Source: Myxococcus stipitatus (lineage in GTDB: Bacteria > Myxococcota > Myxococcia > Myxococcales > Myxococcaceae). From it: a stretch of 64,000 nucleotides of DNA. Below the pieces are notes generated by a model. That model had not been told where the DNA came from. It saw nothing but the letters and a program-made list of their open reading frames with translations, and ran no database searches. Each line of letters begins with the position of its first letter. Positions within the stretch are counted from its first letter, which is position 1. The DNA lies in contig NZ_CP147913.1 in the NCBI RefSeq assembly GCF_037414475.1, positions 992,001-1,056,000 of the forward strand. The letters run 5' to 3'. Below, one piece after another: positions 44,012-53,028 of this stretch. A program made the translations under genes and the position numbers.

Positions 44012-45874
44012 ATGGCACAGCCCGTCCAGCCGCTCCGGTCCTCGGAGCCCCCCTCGTCCTCGATGTCCGCGTCCCCTGAACACGTCCAACCGCGCTTCGG
44101 CTGGCTGCCTCCGGTGGGGACGTGGAAATACCATGTGCTGCTGAGCGCCGTGGCGCTGCTCATCCTGGGACCGCTGGGCGGCATCGCCGCCTCGTACATG
44201 AACTTCAGCGTGGGCTTCTTCATCGGCGGACAGGTGCTCGCGGGCATCCTGGGCAGCGCCGTCACGTACGGCTACGGCTCGGAGGGCAAACACGGCGCCA
44301 ACTACATGCAGACGATGGCCGCCTCGGTGGCCTCGCTGTGCGCCATGTCCGTGCTCATCCAGGCCATGGTGTGGCTGGGCATGGAGATGCCTCCCGCGTG
44401 GCACCTGATGCTCTTCGTCGGCTGCGTGGGCATGTTCGCGGTCGGCGTGGGCATGCTCTACACGCCGCTGCTCGTCGACAAGCTCCAACTCGACTACCCA
44501 TCTGGCTTCGCGGTGGCCAACATCCTGCGCGCGCTGACGGACAAGCGGCTGCTCAAGGCCTCCATCTCCAAGCTGGGCGGAGGCGCGCTGCTGGGCGCCG
44601 CGGCGGCGTGGCTGACGGAGAAGGTCGCGTTCATCGCCGCCATTGGAACCAGCGCCGCCACGCTGGGCGCGGGCATGATTGTCGGCAGCCGCATCACCAT
44701 CCCCGCGGTGGTGATGGCGGTGCTGGGCGCATGGCAACTGCCGTACCTGCGTGAAATCGGTTGGCTGGGGGCAGAGGACCCGTTCCGCAAGGTCGGCTTC
44801 CTCATCGGCCTGGCCATGATTTGCGGCGCGGCGGCGGTGGACCTCTCGCTGCTCGCGGTGCAGGCCCTCGCTCGCATCCGCGCCCGGGCCAACGTCGAGG
44901 AGGGCGAGGAGCCCGCGTGGAAGAAGGTCAACATGCCCCGGCTGCTGGCCTGGGTCGTGGGCTGGGGCGCGGCGACGCTGGCGGTGGGCACGTGGGTGCT
45001 GGGTCAGCCGCTGACCTGGCTCCTGTTCGGCCTGGGCCTCGCGCTGCTGTTCGTGCTCATCAACGGCATCTCCTACGGCATCACCGACCAGAACCCCATC
45101 TCCAGCGCGTTCGTCATCTCCATCATGCTCATGTCGCTGATGGGGCTGAAGAACCCGCTCGTCGCGCTGATGGCCGCCACCATCCTGCTCATCTCCACGT
45201 CCGTGGGCTGCGACATGCAGCAGGACCGCTCCACCGGCTGGCGCCTGGGCACCAACCGCGTCATCCAGTTCCGCTACCAGGTGATGGGCGTCATCATGGG
45301 CGCGCTCCTGTGCGTGGGCCTGGCGCGAGTCTTCATGGCGGCCTACCCCGCGCTCGCCGTCAACCAGCTCGACAACCCCAACGTCCCCGTGGGCCAGTGG
45401 GGCTCCGCCATGACGTACAAGCTGGTGGGTGCCATCCGAGACCTGGGCTCGCTGTCCAGCGCGAAAGTGCACGCGCTGCTCTTCGGCCTGGGCATCGGCT
45501 TCGTCATCCAGGTGCTGCGCAAGGTGGTCCACGGCCATGCCGGTTACCAGCGATACATCAAGAGCTCGCGCGCGGGCTTCGCGCTGGGGTGGACCATGGA
45601 CTCCATCGTCCTGGCCAGCCCCTATGCGCTGTCCTTCGGCGGCTTCGTCGCCTTCCCCGTCGCGCTGTGGTTCGGCGCGGGCGGTGTCATCGCCTCCGTG
45701 TGGAACACCGTCACGAAGACGCTGGCCCCGCCTGCCGCCAGCAACCCTGGGCAGGGAGAGGCGCTCCCCGAGGACATGAGCACCATGTCCCTGGTGGGCG
45801 GCGGCCTCATCGCCGGTGAGTCCCTCTTCTTCCTCATCGTCGGATTGGTTGGCCTGGCGTCATTGCTGGCCTGA
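44012..45874 (+). CDS. OPT-family oligopeptide transporter
   Basis: 620 residues, ~14-16 membrane helices. Family blocks: FFIGGQVLAGILGS, QLDYPSGFAVANILRAL, GAGMIVGSRITIPAVVMAV, GYGITDQNP-type ISYGITDQNPISSAFVIS, STSVGCDMQQDRSTGWRLGT, and the C-terminal SSRAGFALGWTMDSIVLASP. OPT proteins import peptides or metal-siderophore complexes using the proton gradient. Length and motifs match the bacterial group. It is followed by a long hairpin, so it is probably monocistronic. Confidence 0.93.
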   Translation: MAQPVQPLRSSEPPSSSMSASPEHVQPRFGWLPPVGTWKYHVLLSAVALLILGPLGGIAASYMNFSVGFFIGGQVLAGILGSAVTYGYGSEGKHGANYMQTMAASVASLCAMSVLIQAMVWLGMEMPPAWHLMLFVGCVGMFAVGVGMLYTPLLVDKLQLDYPSGFAVANILRALTDKRLLKASISKLGGGALLGAAAAWLTEKVAFIAAIGTSAATLGAGMIVGSRITIPAVVMAVLGAWQLPYLREIGWLGAEDPFRKVGFLIGLAMICGAAAVDLSLLAVQALARIRARANVEEGEEPAWKKVNMPRLLAWVVGWGAATLAVGTWVLGQPLTWLLFGLGLALLFVLINGISYGITDQNPISSAFVISIMLMSLMGLKNPLVALMAATILLISTSVGCDMQQDRSTGWRLGTNRVIQFRYQVMGVIMGALLCVGLARVFMAAYPALAVNQLDNPNVPVGQWGSAMTYKLVGAIRDLGSLSSAKVHALLFGLGIGFVIQVLRKVVHGHAGYQRYIKSSRAGFALGWTMDSIVLASPYALSFGGFVAFPVALWFGAGGVIASVWNTVTKTLAPPAASNPGQGEALPEDMSTMSLVGGGLIAGESLFFLIVGLVGLASLLA

Positions 45875-45890
45875 CGCGTGACGCGGCGCC

Positions 45891-45934
45891 CCAGGGGTTG
45901 ACCTGTTCGGAGGGGATTCAAGGTCAACCCTTGG
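45891..45934 (+). terminator. Terminator-like hairpin after OPT gene
   Basis: 14-bp stem (45891-45904 with 45921-45934) with one G-U pair and a 16-base loop, 17 bases after the stop. Confidence 0.7.
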
Positions 45935-46017
45935 CGCCACCCGCCAGAGCTGTGAAACCATACGCACACGGCGTCCGACAGGGGATGCCAGCAACAACCA
46001 CTCACTCAGGGGTTGCC

Positions 46018-46278
46018 ATGAAGCGTGTGCTCGCGGTGATGGCGGTGTTTGTCAGTGTCACGTGGATGGGATGCGGTGAGCCGCTTCCCGAAGAAGCGTC
46101 GCAGGAGCTGATGTCCCTGGAGGAGGTCTCCCAGGCGCCCCAGGAGCTCGCGGTCTGCCCAAGCGGTTACATATCCTGCCGGATCCTGGCCGGCACCGCA
46201 TGCACCAGCAAGGAGGTCTGCTGTGACGGCAACGTCCAGCGGGTGTGCTACTGCTTCAACCAACGTTTCGTGTGCTGA
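46018..46278 (+). CDS. Small 8-Cys (lipo)protein
   Basis: 86 residues; AGGGG precedes ATG 46018. Signal peptide VLAVMAVFVSVTWMGCGE with a weak lipobox (Cys19), acidic linker (ELMSLEEVSQAPQEL), then eight Cys: C-x6-C-x7-C-x5-CC-x7-C-x-C-x6-C. Same plan as the gene at 10399, including a CC pair. Probably disulfide-bonded on the outer surface or in the periplasm. Function unknown. The threonine leader region starts 36 bases after its stop. Confidence 0.8.
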   Translation: MKRVLAVMAVFVSVTWMGCGEPLPEEASQELMSLEEVSQAPQELAVCPSGYISCRILAGTACTSKEVCCDGNVQRVCYCFNQRFVC

Positions 46279-46313
46279 CGCCCTCGCCCAGCCAAGGTGT
46301 CCGGCGGGTCCGG

Positions 46314-46342
46314 TTGACAATTTCCAGGCCCGCCTGCATTTT
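46314..46342 (+). promoter_or_regulatory. Candidate promoter of the thr leader
   Basis: TTGACA (46314-46319, perfect -35) is followed after 17 bases by CATTTT (46337-46342), a weak -10. The start of transcription would be near 46349, almost at the GTG of the leader ORF. Confidence 0.45.
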
Positions 46343-46349
46343 GATTGTC

Positions 46350-46430
46350 GTGAGCTCCGTCATCATCACTACGACCACCCGCACCACGACTCGCTACGGC
46401 GGGTGTGGAGCGGTGCGCGTCGTGAAGTGA
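46350..46430 (+). CDS. Threonine-rich attenuator leader peptide
   Basis: 26 residues from GTG 46350: VSSVIITTTTRTTTRYGGCG followed by AVRVVK, stop TGA 46428. Seven of the eight residues other than Arg in the run are Thr, and all three of ACT, ACG and ACC codons are used, preceded by two Ile codons. Composition is unlike any neighbouring protein and like the E. coli thr leader. It lies directly upstream of a threonyl-tRNA synthetase gene and overlaps stems described at 46380-46484. No Shine-Dalgarno site precedes the GTG; TTG 46341 is an alternative start. Confidence 0.7.
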   Translation: MSSVIITTTTRTTTRYGGCGAVRVVK

Positions 46431-46484
46431 GCTGACGACCGCACGGCTTTTCGCCCCGCCTTCTCCGGCCGGGGCAACCGTGCG
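46380..46484 (+). promoter_or_regulatory. Attenuator stems before the threonyl-tRNA synthetase gene
   Basis: Region 1 (46380-46390, inside the Thr codons) can pair with region 2 (CGCACC with GGTGCG 46412-46417, or CACGAC with GTCGTG 46419-46424). Region 2 (46413-46423) can instead pair with region 3 (ACGACCGCAC 46435-46444), 10 bp with one bulged C. Region 3's CGCACGG (46440-46446) pairs with CCGTGCG (46478-46484), enclosing GCCCCG/CGGGGC (46453-46458, 46470-46475): the terminator form. The leader stop at 46428 puts a ribosome over region 2, which favours 3:4. No U-run follows, as for other terminators here. Confidence 0.65.
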
Positions 46485-46545
46485 CTCGCTCAGTGCTCCG
46501 TCCGGCAAGGCATTCCACGCTTTTCCGAACACGGAGACGCAGCAC

Positions 46546-47748
46546 ATGCTCGACGAACAAGACCACCGCGCACTGGGCCAACGCCTGGACCTCTTCCACT
46601 TGCAGGAGGAGGCCCCGGGGATGGTGTTCTGGCACCCCCGCGGCTTCCAACTCTACCGGCTGCTGGAGGAGCACGTCCGGCAGCGCATGCGGCGCGAGGG
46701 CTACCTCGAGGTCCGCTCGCCCCAGATCTTCTCCCAGCCGCTGTGGGAGCGCAGCGGCCACTGGGAGAACTTCCGCGAGAACATGTTCCTCATCGAGGAC
46801 GGCGCTCGCCACCTGGGCATCAAACCCGTCAATTGCCCCGGCCACATCGAACTGGTGCAGCGCATGGCCCCCAGCTACCGGGACCTGCCGCTGCGGATTG
46901 GAGAGTTCGGGCTGGTGCATCGCAGCGAGCCGGGCGGCGCGCTCCACGGCCTGTTCCGCCTGCGCCAGTTCACGCAAGACGACGGGCACATCTTCTGTGC
47001 CCCCGAGCAGGTGGTGGACGAGGTCGTCCACTTCGTCCGCTCGCTCAAGGAGTTCTACGCGGGCTTCGGCTTCGACGAGGTCCAGGTCGCCTTCTCCGGC
47101 AGGCCCGAGGCGCGCGCGGGCAGCGATGCCGTGTGGGACCAGGCCGAGGAGTGGCTCGCGGCCGCGGCGAAGCAGGCCGGGTTGGACTGCAAGCTCCAGC
47201 CGGGCCAGGGCGCCTTCTACGGGCCCAAGCTGGAGTTCGTCCTGAAGGACAGGCTGGGGCGCGAGTGGCAGTGCGGGACGATTCAGCTCGACCTCGTCCT
47301 GCCCGAGCGCTTCGACCTGCGCTACCAGGACGCTTCGGGCTCGAAGGTCCGCCCGGTGATGCTTCACCGCGCGCTCCTCGGCAGCCTGGAGCGCTTCATC
47401 GGCGTGCTGCTGGAGCACCACGGGGGCTCGCTCCCCGCGTGGCTCGCTCCGGAGCAGGTGGTGGTGGCGCCCGTGGGGCAGGCGGCGGTGGAGTACGCGG
47501 AGCGCTTCGCCTCCGTGCTCCGGCGCGCGGGCTGCCGCGTCCGCGTGGATGCCCGGGACGAGTCGCTGTCCCGCAAGGTGCTGGACTCGCATCAGGCGGG
47601 AGTCCCCTGGCTCGCGGTGGTGGGCGCGCGTGAAGTCGCGGCGGGCGCGGTCCGCCTGCGTCAGCGCCAGGGCGCACAGAAGGACGCGTCGTGGGACGAA
47701 GCCGTCGCGGAGCTGCGGGCCGCGTGCGGACTCGACTCCGACGCCTGA
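46546..47748 (+). CDS. Threonyl-tRNA synthetase, catalytic and anticodon domains only
   Basis: 400 residues from ATG 46546 (GGAG nine bases upstream). Class II core: motif 2 LVHRSEPGGALHGLFRLRQF, zinc ligands Cys97 (NCPGH), His148 (QDDGHIFC) and His274 (VMLHRALLGS), motif 3 in HRALLGSLERFIGVLLEHHG. The anticodon-binding domain follows from ~300 (APVGQAAVEYAERFASVLR). The TGS and editing domains of full-length ThrRS (~640) are absent; what is here equals E. coli residues ~240-642. It may be a second, editing-free ThrRS induced by Thr limitation or tolerant of an inhibitor. A frame start at GTG 46480 is less likely because it lies in the hairpin. Confidence 0.88.
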   Translation: MLDEQDHRALGQRLDLFHLQEEAPGMVFWHPRGFQLYRLLEEHVRQRMRREGYLEVRSPQIFSQPLWERSGHWENFRENMFLIEDGARHLGIKPVNCPGHIELVQRMAPSYRDLPLRIGEFGLVHRSEPGGALHGLFRLRQFTQDDGHIFCAPEQVVDEVVHFVRSLKEFYAGFGFDEVQVAFSGRPEARAGSDAVWDQAEEWLAAAAKQAGLDCKLQPGQGAFYGPKLEFVLKDRLGREWQCGTIQLDLVLPERFDLRYQDASGSKVRPVMLHRALLGSLERFIGVLLEHHGGSLPAWLAPEQVVVAPVGQAAVEYAERFASVLRRAGCRVRVDARDESLSRKVLDSHQAGVPWLAVVGAREVAAGAVRLRQRQGAQKDASWDEAVAELRAACGLDSDA

Positions 47749-47760
47749 GGATGTCACTCC

Positions 47761-47794
47761 GGGGGGCGGACGAAGCTCACCTCGTCCGCCCCCC
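47761..47794. terminator. Bidirectional terminator hairpin
   Basis: Perfect 13-bp stem (47761-47773 with 47782-47794), 8-base loop, between the ThrRS and CBS genes, which converge. Confidence 0.85.
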
Positions 47795-47810
47795 ACCCAA
47801 GCCGGCCGCG

Positions 47811-48227
47811 CTACGCGTGGCGCAGGTGCTCCAGCACGGAGCCCGCACGCAGGATTTCGGCGGGGACGGTGGCCAGGTCATCCAGGCTCAAGATGCCCAG
47901 CAGGTTGCGCCCCTCGTCCACGATGAGCAGCCGCCGCACCATCTTGTCCTCCATGAGCTGCTCGGCGGCGCCCAGCGTCGCGTCGGGATGACAGGTGATG
48001 ACCGCGGTCGTCATGACTTCGCGCACGCGTGTGTATTCCGGGTGTTGCCCCAGGGCCGTCGAGCGGACGGTGATGTCCCGGTCCGTCAGCATGCCCACGA
48101 GCTGCCCACCCTCGGTGACGGGAAGCGCGCCGATGTTGCACGTGCGCATCCTGAGGGCGGCGACTCGAAGCGACTCATCGGCTTCAATGGTCTCCACGTT
48201 CTTGGTCATCAGCTCGAAAATCCGCAT
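47811..48227 (-). CDS. Protein of two CBS domains
   Basis: 138 residues made only of a CBS pair (Bateman module). MRIFELMTKNVETIEADESL begins CBS1 with GALPVTEGGQLVGMLTDRDI; VREVMTTAVITCHPDATLGA begins CBS2 with RRLLIVDEGRNLLGILSLDD. Such modules bind adenine nucleotides and often regulate a partner protein or signal energy state. Soluble, no extra domain. Divergent from msrB. Confidence 0.93.
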   Translation of the reverse strand: MRIFELMTKNVETIEADESLRVAALRMRTCNIGALPVTEGGQLVGMLTDRDITVRSTALGQHPEYTRVREVMTTAVITCHPDATLGAAEQLMEDKMVRRLLIVDEGRNLLGILSLDDLATVPAEILRAGSVLEHLRHA

Positions 48228-48403
48228 GGCGCCTCCGCTGATGGGATGGGGTTCGGCTGTGTCCGTAAGCGTGGCCCCCGTCCGGCGTCCGTGCCCGTCC
48301 CGCCCCTGGGCCCGGAGGTAGGGCCAGCGGCCGGACAGCCCCCGTCATTCCTGGTTGGCCACCAGGCGCGACGATTGGGCAGGATGCGCATCTGAGACAG
48401 ACA

Positions 48404-48420
48404 CCCGGGCTCGGCCCGGG
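48404..48420 (+). promoter_or_regulatory. Short hairpin next to the msrB ribosome site
   Basis: CCCGGGC (48404-48410), loop TCG, GCCCGGG (48414-48420). It ends three bases before AAGGAG (48424-48429), so it may affect msrB translation. Confidence 0.4.
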
Positions 48421-48438
48421 GCCAAGGAGCGTGACGGC

Positions 48439-48861
48439 ATGGTGGACAAGCTCACCCTCAGCGATGCGCAGTGGCGCGAACGGCTGACGCCCGAGGAGTA
48501 CAACGTCCTGCGCAAGCACGGCACCGAGCGCCCCGGCTCGGGCTGCTTCCTGGGGACCAAGACACCGGGCACCTATGTGTGCGCCGGGTGTGGCAACCCG
48601 CTGTTCAAATCGGGGACCAAGTTCGAGTCGGGCACGGGCTGGCCGTCCTTCACCCAGACGGTGGGCCCGGATGCGGTCGCGGAGATCGACGACCACTCGC
48701 ACGGCATGACACGCACCGAGGTGCGCTGCGCCCGCTGCGACGGCCACCTGGGCCACGTGTTCCCGGACGGCCCGCCGCCCACGGGCCAGCGCTACTGCAT
48801 GAACTCGGTGGCGATGAAGCACGTCCCGGAAGGCCAGGCGCTGGAGCTGGTCCGGGCGTGA
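48439..48861 (+). CDS. msrB: Peptide-methionine (R)-S-oxide reductase
   Basis: 140 residues; AAGGAG 9 bases before ATG 48439. Reduces methionine-R-sulfoxide in proteins. Zinc Cys pairs C48/C51 ([11 protein letters not shown]) and C97/C100 ([11 protein letters not shown]), substrate residues in GTGWPSF and HVFPDGP, and nucleophile Cys120 in RYCMNSVAM. Cytosolic, single domain, normal length. Divergent from the CBS gene; a long hairpin separates it from purL. Confidence 0.96.
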   Translation: MVDKLTLSDAQWRERLTPEEYNVLRKHGTERPGSGCFLGTKTPGTYVCAGCGNPLFKSGTKFESGTGWPSFTQTVGPDAVAEIDDHSHGMTRTEVRCARCDGHLGHVFPDGPPPTGQRYCMNSVAMKHVPEGQALELVRA

Positions 48862-48870
48862 GGTGAAACA

Positions 48871-48926
48871 CGGAAGGCGCCCCGGCCTCGCTCGAGTCCG
48901 AGCCGAGGTCCGGGGCCTCTCTTCCG
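48871..48926. terminator. Bidirectional terminator hairpin (msrB / purL)
   Basis: Extended imperfect stem: CGGAAG (48871-48876) with CTTCCG (48921-48926), GCCCCGG (48879-48885) with CCGGGGC (48910-48916), CTCG (48887-48890) with CGAG (48904-48907). Confidence 0.75.
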
Positions 48927-48939
48927 TTGCCGCGGACGC

Positions 48940-51900
48940 TCAGCCCAGCCAGGCGCGAGCGTTGCGGAACATCCGCATCCAGGGCCCCTCGTCGGCGGTC
49001 CACTCACGGGGCCGCCAGGAGTACTGCACGGTCCGGTGCACTCGCTCCGGATGCGGCATCGTCACGGTGAAGCGTCCGTCGCGCGTCGTCACGCCGGCGA
49101 TGCCATGGGGCGAACCGTTGGGGTTGGCCGGGTACGTCGAGGCAATCTGCCCGCGGTTGTCCACCCAGCGCGTGGTGATGAAGCCCGAGGTATTGACGCG
49201 AACACCCTCGGCCTCGTTGGAGAACTCCGCGCGGCCCTCGCCGTGCGCCACGGCGATGAGCATCCGGCTGCCCTCCATGCCCTGGTAGAAGAGCGACGGG
49301 GTGCGGGCAATCTCCACCGTTCCCAGGCGCGCCTCGTACTGCTCGGAGGCGTTGCGCACGAAGCGGGGGAAGTGCTCCGCGCCGGGGATGATGTCCTTCA
49401 GGCCGGACATCATCTGGCAACCGTTGCAGATGCCCAGGCCGAAGCTGTCCGGGCGCGCGAAGAAGGCCGCGAACTCGTCACGAGCGCGGGGGTTGAAGAG
49501 GATGGACTTCGCCCAGCCTCCACCCGCGCCCAGCACGTCTCCGTAGGAGAAGCCGCCGCACGCCAGCACGCCGTGGAAGTCCTTCAGCGACACGCGGCCC
49601 GCGAGGATGTCGCTCATATGCACATCCACCGCCAAGAAGCCCGCGCGCGTGAAGGCCGCCGCCATCTCCTGCTGGCTGTTGACGCCCTGCTCTCTCAGCA
49701 CCGCCACGCGAGGACGCGCGCCCTTCGCCACGAAGGGCGCGGCCACGTCCACCTGGGGGTCGAACGTCAGCCGGGGCGACAGGCCCGGGTCGGTCGCGTC
49801 GCACTTGGCCGCGAACTCCTGCTCCGCGCACGTGGGGTTGTCGCGAAGCTTCTGAATCTCGTAGCTGACGCGCGACCAGATGCGCCGCAGGTCCAGGGTG
49901 CCTTCGCTCAGCAGCACCTGGGTGCCCTGGCGGACACGCACGTCCAGCGAGGCCGTGGGACGGCCCAGCTCGTGGCAGTGAGCGTCCAGGCCGTGCTGGC
50001 CCAGCACCTCGCGCACGCGAGCCACATCCGCGCCGCGCACCTGCACCACCGCGCCCAGCTCCTCGTTGAAGAGGGCCGCCACGGCGTTGCGCCCCAGGCC
50101 CGAGACATCCACGTCGACGCCGCAGTGGCCCGCGAAGGCCATCTCGCACAGCGTGGCCCACAGACCGCCGTCGGAGCGGTCGTGGTAGGCCAGGAACCGG
50201 CCCTCGGAGTTGAGGACCTGCACCGCCGCGAAGAAGCCGCTGAGCAGCGAGGGGTCCTCGACGTCGGGCACGTCCGGCCCCACCTGCGAGTGGACCTGCG
50301 CGAGCACGGAGCCACCAAGGCGCTGCTTGCCGCGCGCCAGGTCGATGAGGAGCAGCCGCGTGTCGTCGGCCACGTCCACCAGCTGCGGCGTGAGCGACTG
50401 GCGCACGTCGAGCACTGGAGCGAACGCGGAGATGATGAGCGACACCGGAGACGTCACCGCCTTGCGCTCACCACCGTCCTGCCAGACGGTGCGCATGGAC
50501 ATCGAGTCCTTGCCCACCGGGATGGTGAGGCCGAGCGCGGGGCACAGCTCCATGCCCACCGCGTTGACGGCGGCGTAGAGCTGCGCGTCCTCGCCGGGGC
50601 TGCCAGCTGCGGCCATCCAGTTGGCGGACAGCTTCACGTCGGACAGTTTGCCGATGCGCGCCGCGGCGATGTTGGTGAGGGCCTCACCCACCGCCATGCG
50701 AGCGGAGGCCGCCGCGTCCACCACGGCGAGCGGCGTGCGCTCACCCATGGACATGGCCTCACCCGTGGTGCTCGTTACAGTGGAGAGGGTCACCGCGCAG
50801 TCCGCCACGGCGACCTGCCACGGGCCCACCATCTGGTCGCGCGCCACGAGGCCCGACACCGAGCGGTCGCCGATGGTGATGAGGAAGGACTTGTCCGCCA
50901 CCGTGGGGTGGCTCAGCACGCGCTCGGCCATGGACTTCACGTCGCCGGGCAGCGACAGCGGCGCGAGCGTCAGCGGACGCGAAGCCGCGTCGCGGTGCAT
51001 GCGCGGCGGCTTGCCGAAGAGCACGTCCATGGGCAGGTCGATGGGCGGAGTGCCCAACCGCGAGTCCGCCAGCTTCAGCACCTGGGACTCGGTGGCATCG
51101 CCCAGCACCGAGAACGGCGCGCGCTCCCGCTCGCAGAAGGCGGCGAAGCGGGCCAGGTCCTCGGGCGCGACACCCAGCACGTAGCGCTCCTGCGCCTCGT
51201 TGCACCAGATTTCGAGCGGGGACATGCCCGGCTCGGCGTTGGGCACCGCGCGCAGCTCGAGCTTGCCGCCCAGCGCGTTGTCGTGCGCGAGCTCTGGCAG
51301 CGCGTTGGACAGGCCGCCCGCGCCCACGTCGTGGATGGAGCGGATGGGGTTCTTGTCTCCGAGCGAGCAGCACAGGTCGATGACCTGCTGGCAGCGGCGC
51401 TCCATCTCGGCGTTGTCGCGCTGCACGGAGGCGAAGTCGAGGTCCGCCGCGCTCGCGCCCTGCGCCATGGAGGACGCCGCGCCGCCGCCCAGGCCGATGA
51501 GCATCGCGGGCCCGCCCAGGACGATGAGCTTGTCGCCCGGACGCAGCTGGCCCTTCTGGACGTGGGGCGCGCGGATGTTGCCGAGCCCGCCGGCGATCAT
51601 GATGGGCTTGTGGTAGCCGCGCACCTCGACGCCCTCGGGAGTGGCGACCTGCGACTCGAAGCTGCGGAAGTAGCCGTTGAGGTTGGGGCGGCCGAACTCG
51701 TTGTTGAACGCGGCGCCGCCCAGCGGCCCATCAATCATGATGTCCAGCGCGGAGACGATGCGGTCCGGCTTGCCGTAGGACTGCTCCCACGGCTGGGGGA
51801 AGCCCGGGATGCGCAGGTGGCTGACGGTGAAGCCCGTGAGGCCCGCCTTGGGCTTGGCGCCGCGTCCGGTGGCGCCCTCGTCGCGAATCTCGCCGCCCGC

Positions 51901-52851
51901 GCCGGTGGCCGCGCCCGGGTATGGCGAGATGGCCGTCGGGTGGTTGTGCGTCTCCACCTTGATCATGATGTGCGCCGGCTCGCGCACCGTCTTCCACTCG
52001 CCCGTGTCGGCGTCGGGGAAGAAGCGGTCCACCTCGAAGCCCTCGATGACCGCCGCGTTGTCCTTGTAGGCGGAGAGCACGCCCTCCTTGTTCTTCGCGT
52101 AGGTGTTCTTGATGGCCTGGAAGAGCGAGCGCTCCTGCGGCTTGCCATCCAGCGTCCAGCTCGCGTTGAAGATCTTGTGGCGGCAGTGCTCGCTGTTGGC
52201 CTGCGCGAACATCATCAACTCGACGTCCGTCGGGTTGCGCTTGAGCTCGAGGAAGCGAGCGACGAGGTAGTCGATTTCGTCCTCCGCCAGCGCCAGGCCC
52301 AGCTCGCGGTTGGCCGTCGAGAGGGCCGCGCGGCCACCGCCGAGGATGTCCACGGTGGTGAGCGGACGGGGCGCGTGCTCGGAGAAGAGCACGGAGGCGT
52401 CCTCCATGTGCCCCAGCACGGCCTGCGTCATCCGGTCATGGAGCACGGGCTTGAGGCGCTCCACCTGCGCTGCGTCCAGCGGCGCGCCCTGGGGGCCCGC
52501 GACGTAGTACGCGGTGCCGCGCTCCATGCGGCGCACCTTGGCGCCCAGGCCACAGTTCTGGGCGATGTCGGTGGCCTTGGAGGACCAGGGGGAGATGGTG
52601 CCCGGACGGGGGACGACCAGGAGCAGGCTGCCCGCGCGCTCACCCGAGGGCACCTTCGGGCCGTACTCCAGGAGACGGCCGAGCATCGCCTGCTCGTCCG
52701 CCGAGAGAGGCTCCGGAGCGTCGAGGAAGTGCACGTGCTCCGCGTAGACGGACGCCACGGAAGGCACCTGCTCGCGGCATTGGGCGAGCAGCTTCGCGAG
52801 CCGGAATTCAGAGAGGACAGGAGCGCCGCGCAGGAAGTGCATGCTGGACAT
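48940..52851 (-). CDS. purL: Phosphoribosylformylglycinamidine synthase, single-chain
   Basis: 1303 residues (E. coli PurL 1295). Converts FGAR, ATP and glutamine to FGAM in purine synthesis. N-terminal PurS-like domain; linker with [19 protein letters not shown]; two AIRS-like halves, e.g. [20 protein letters not shown] with the ATP site and [21 protein letters not shown]-terminal glutaminase with [33 protein letters not shown], nucleophile Cys in [10 protein letters not shown] and [11 protein letters not shown] 52851 (MSSMHF) chosen; ATG 52842 also possible. No purine riboswitch seen upstream. Confidence 0.97.
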   Translation of the reverse strand: MSSMHFLRGAPVLSEFRLAKLLAQCREQVPSVASVYAEHVHFLDAPEPLSADEQAMLGRLLEYGPKVPSGERAGSLLLVVPRPGTISPWSSKATDIAQNCGLGAKVRRMERGTAYYVAGPQGAPLDAAQVERLKPVLHDRMTQAVLGHMEDASVLFSEHAPRPLTTVDILGGGRAALSTANRELGLALAEDEIDYLVARFLELKRNPTDVELMMFAQANSEHCRHKIFNASWTLDGKPQERSLFQAIKNTYAKNKEGVLSAYKDNAAVIEGFEVDRFFPDADTGEWKTVREPAHIMIKVETHNHPTAISPYPGAATGAGGEIRDEGATGRGAKPKAGLTGFTVSHLRIPGFPQPWEQSYGKPDRIVSALDIMIDGPLGGAAFNNEFGRPNLNGYFRSFESQVATPEGVEVRGYHKPIMIAGGLGNIRAPHVQKGQLRPGDKLIVLGGPAMLIGLGGGAASSMAQGASAADLDFASVQRDNAEMERRCQQVIDLCCSLGDKNPIRSIHDVGAGGLSNALPELAHDNALGGKLELRAVPNAEPGMSPLEIWCNEAQERYVLGVAPEDLARFAAFCERERAPFSVLGDATESQVLKLADSRLGTPPIDLPMDVLFGKPPRMHRDAASRPLTLAPLSLPGDVKSMAERVLSHPTVADKSFLITIGDRSVSGLVARDQMVGPWQVAVADCAVTLSTVTSTTGEAMSMGERTPLAVVDAAASARMAVGEALTNIAAARIGKLSDVKLSANWMAAAGSPGEDAQLYAAVNAVGMELCPALGLTIPVGKDSMSMRTVWQDGGERKAVTSPVSLIISAFAPVLDVRQSLTPQLVDVADDTRLLLIDLARGKQRLGGSVLAQVHSQVGPDVPDVEDPSLLSGFFAAVQVLNSEGRFLAYHDRSDGGLWATLCEMAFAGHCGVDVDVSGLGRNAVAALFNEELGAVVQVRGADVARVREVLGQHGLDAHCHELGRPTASLDVRVRQGTQVLLSEGTLDLRRIWSRVSYEIQKLRDNPTCAEQEFAAKCDATDPGLSPRLTFDPQVDVAAPFVAKGARPRVAVLREQGVNSQQEMAAAFTRAGFLAVDVHMSDILAGRVSLKDFHGVLACGGFSYGDVLGAGGGWAKSILFNPRARDEFAAFFARPDSFGLGICNGCQMMSGLKDIIPGAEHFPRFVRNASEQYEARLGTVEIARTPSLFYQGMEGSRMLIAVAHGEGRAEFSNEAEGVRVNTSGFITTRWVDNRGQIASTYPANPNGSPHGIAGVTTRDGRFTVTMPHPERVHRTVQYSWRPREWTADEGPWMRMFRNARAWLG

Positions 52852-53028
52852 GGGGGATAGGGGGTGGCCCTGGGTAACAGCCGGGGCGTCCTTATCACCG
52901 CGCATCGCGAGCGGGAGGACAGAGTTCGTACCCGTCCGCTCGCTGTCCAGTCAGACAGGGGCCACGGTAGGAGCCCCTCACACGTCAGAGCTTGCTCGGC
53001 GCTCCTGAGAGCTGCGGAAAGACGGCAA

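Noticed and set aside
45898..46017. Upstream extension of the small 8-Cys protein
   Set aside because: The extra in-frame codons contain the OPT terminator hairpin, and ATG 46018 starts a proper signal peptide.
46279..46545. T-box riboswitch before the ThrRS gene
   Set aside because: No T-box core sequence or specifier stem; the Thr-rich leader ORF with alternative stems fits better.
46480..46545. GTG 46480 as the ThrRS start
   Set aside because: It lies in the closing arm of the leader hairpin and has no ribosome site, whereas ATG 46546 has GGAG at good spacing and matches the catalytic-core boundary.
49036..52860. 1274-codon open frame antisense to purL, and similar long antisense frames at 759-2090, 2419-4995 and 28329-29330
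   Set aside because: High GC with third-position bias leaves antisense frames open; translations are Arg/Ala/His/Val-rich without domains, and the opposite strand encodes recognised proteins.
52852..53028. Purine riboswitch upstream of purL
   Set aside because: No aptamer-like loops or conserved core bases; the region is plain intergenic sequence.
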